Below are positions 63,227 through 64,000 of a stretch of DNA of 64,000 bases, in pieces. The stretch lies in assembly GCA_021292165.1 (NCBI GenBank), contig CM037878.1, positions 288,038,971 through 288,102,970 of the forward strand, written 5' to 3'. Made by a program: the position numbers and the translations under genes. Source of the DNA: Shinisaurus crocodilurus (taxonomy: Eukaryota > Chordata > Lepidosauria > Squamata > Shinisauridae). Numbering within the stretch: the stretch's first letter is position 1; the number at the start of each line of letters is the position of its first letter. The notes beneath the pieces were generated by a model that saw only the letters and a list, made by a program, of their open reading frames with translations, was not told the origin of the DNA and made no database searches.

Positions 63227-63361
63227 CAGTGTTCTCCAACTTTAGGCCCCCAGATGGTTTTGGCCTACAACTCCCAGCATGCCCCAGCCAGCGTAGCTGG
63301 CTGGGGCATGCTGGGAGTTGTAGGCCAAAACCATCTGGGGGCCCAAGGTTGGGGAACACTG
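63227..63361. mobile_element. hpA hairpin MITE beside the SERPINH1 acceptor
   Basis: 135 bp, duplication AAATAGAG (63219-63226, 63362-63369). The direct repeat can be read as 16 bp, because GAACACTG precedes it on both sides. Arms share ATGGTTTTGG / CCAAAACCAT in place of ATGTTTTTGG. Ends 26 bp before the branch-point motif (63387). Confidence 0.94.
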
Positions 63362-63386
63362 AAATAGAGGATCCTTCCGCCTTGCC

Positions 63387-63411
63387 GACTAACCCTTTTG
63401 CTGCCTTGCAG
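63387..63411 (+). other. SERPINH1: SERPINH1 intron 1 branch point and 3' splice site
   Basis: A branch-point-like CTAAC puts its adenine at 63392, 20 nt before the exon. A short pyrimidine tract (CCCTTTTGCTGCCTTGCAG) follows and the AG ends at 63411. The distance and tract fit a normal vertebrate acceptor, and the conserved coding exon begins just downstream. An hpA hairpin ends at 63361, directly upstream. Confidence 0.8.
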
Positions 63412-63442
63412 GCTCCGATTGGTCCCGGTTCCCATGGAAGCC

Positions 63443-64000
63443 ATGTGGTGGATGAGACTCCTGGCGCTCGGCGTTCTGGCCGCCGCCGTGCCCCCCGACA
63501 GCAAGAAGCCGAGCGAGAAGAAGCCCGCCGCCGAAGACAAGAAGCTGAGCGACAAGGCCACCGCCTTGGCCGACCGCAGCGCCACGCTGGCCTTCAACCT
63601 CTACCGCGTGATGGCGAAAGACCAGAGCATGGAGAACATCTTGGTCTCCCCGGTGGTGGTCGCCTCTTCCCTCGGGCTGGTGTCTCTCGGCGGCAAGGCC
63701 GCCACGGCCTCCCAAGCCAAGGCCGTGCTCAGCGCCGACAAGCTGAACGACGACTACCTGCACAGCGGCCTCGCGGAGCTCCTGGGCGAGGTGAGCAACG
63801 CCACGGCCCGCAACGTCACCTGGAAGATCGGCAGCCGCCTCTACGGCCCCAGCTCGATCAGCTTCGCCGACGACTTTGTGAAGAGCAGCAAGAGGCATTA
63901 CAACTACGAGCACTCCAAGATCAACTTCCGGGACAAGCGGAGCGCCCTGAAGTCCATCAACGAGTGGGCGGCCCAGACCACCGACGGCAAGCTGCCCGAG
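63443..64000 (+). CDS. SERPINH1: SERPINH1 (HSP47), first coding exon, partial
   Basis: Endoplasmic-reticulum serpin that binds triple-helical procollagen and escorts it to the Golgi; family knowledge says it is non-inhibitory. The 186 codons run open to the window edge. They show a hydrophobic signal peptide (about residues 4-16, core [11 protein letters not shown]), a Lys/Pro-rich spacer (21-34), then the serpin start with [22 protein letters not shown] (64-85, key words NILVSP and SLGGK). Two N-glycosylation sequons lie at N119 (NAT) and N124 (NVT), matching the paired sites of the human protein, and [22 protein letters not shown] follows at 161-182. Tyr155 replaces the Cys in the human HYNCEHSK stretch, as I recall also for chicken. 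Three in-frame ATGs occur at 63434, 63443 and 63452. I chose 63443 because it has G at -3 and gives the same leader length as chicken. Exon 2 begins at 63412, so 31 nt are 5' UTR. The reactive loop and the RDEL-type ER signal lie beyond the window. Confidence 0.97.
   Translation, partial: MWWMRLLALGVLAAAVPPDSKKPSEKKPAAEDKKLSDKATALADRSATLAFNLYRVMAKDQSMENILVSPVVVASSLGLVSLGGKAATASQAKAVLSADKLNDDYLHSGLAELLGEVSNATARNVTWKIGSRLYGPSSISFADDFVKSSKRHYNYEHSKINFRDKRSALKSINEWAAQTTDGKLPE

Larger units (their letters stand above)
52934..63411 (+). other. SERPINH1: SERPINH1 intron 1
   Basis: Inferred from the donor at 52934 (AG|GTGAGG) and the acceptor ending at 63411. Its roughly 10.5 kb hold the 3' part of the CpG island, CR1, Sauria SINE, tRNA-SINE, 5S-SINE, hpA and hpC copies. 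A single non-coding first exon followed by a coding exon 2 is the usual SERPINH1 plan, but no transcript evidence is available, and further non-coding exons cannot be excluded. Confidence 0.7.

Noticed and set aside
63389..63913. 174-codon minus-strand frame over the SERPINH1 exon
   Set aside because: Antisense shadow of the GC-rich serpin exon; Gly/Val/Ala-rich without a family match.

Overview
The window is vertebrate nuclear DNA, almost certainly from a squamate reptile and more likely a lizard than a snake. Two things point there: a serpin coding exon that reads as reptile/bird SERPINH1 (HSP47), and a dense mix of Sauria-type SINEs, CR1 LINEs, L2-like, L1-like and other LINE fragments, and many hAT and Tc1/mariner miniature elements. 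I see nothing prokaryotic, no CRISPR array and no functional rRNA or tRNA gene.

Layout. Positions 1 to about 52,590 are intergenic and mostly repeats. A CpG island at about 52,600-54,010 carries the SERPINH1 promoter on the + strand: a perfect three-unit heat-shock element, a TATA box 12 bp downstream, and a short non-coding exon 1 ending in a consensus splice donor. Intron 1 is about 10.5 kb and repeat-filled. Exon 2 starts at 63,412 and holds the first 186 codons of SERPINH1, which runs off the window. The usual upstream neighbour in vertebrates, GDPD5, shows no recognisable coding exon here.

Repeat families named below. hpA: about 135-bp hAT hairpin MITE, ends CAGTGTTCTCCAACC, 8-bp target duplications. 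hpB: sister family, ends CAGGGCTCTCC. hpC: older hairpin family with the word CCTCCAGATGT. dhG: 300-360-bp double-hairpin element. hatF: hAT with ends CAGGGCCGGTGC. marK and marN: two mariner-like MITEs with TA duplications. repD: about 250-300-bp unclassified family. 5S-SINE: a 5S-rRNA-derived head fused to a CR1 3' tail. tRNA-SINE and Sauria SINE: tRNA-headed SINEs. CR1/L3 tail: a common LINE 3' fragment.

The strongest unusual signals are: (1) a 1.94-kb giant foldback at 49,714-51,649 with arms of about 0.95 kb, TG...CA ends and AATAAA in both arms; (2) a 5S-rRNA-headed SINE whose tail matches the local CR1 LINE; (3) hairpin MITEs whose two arms carry matched compensatory changes, including one copy in which the palindrome runs 15 bp into the flanks; (4) a hAT element with an exact 8-bp duplication that carries a GC-rich, promoter-like segment; (5) a near-perfect hpA hairpin ending 26 bp before the SERPINH1 branch-point motif.

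Gene function: SERPINH1 is the ER collagen chaperone. Its promoter design (HSE plus TATA in a CpG island) fits heat-shock-inducible expression. Everything else is transposon biology, with deep nesting: CR1 inside hAT, 5S-SINE inside Sauria SINE and inside hpB, hAT inside Sauria SINE, mariner inside mariner. Repeat boundaries given without a target duplication are approximate.
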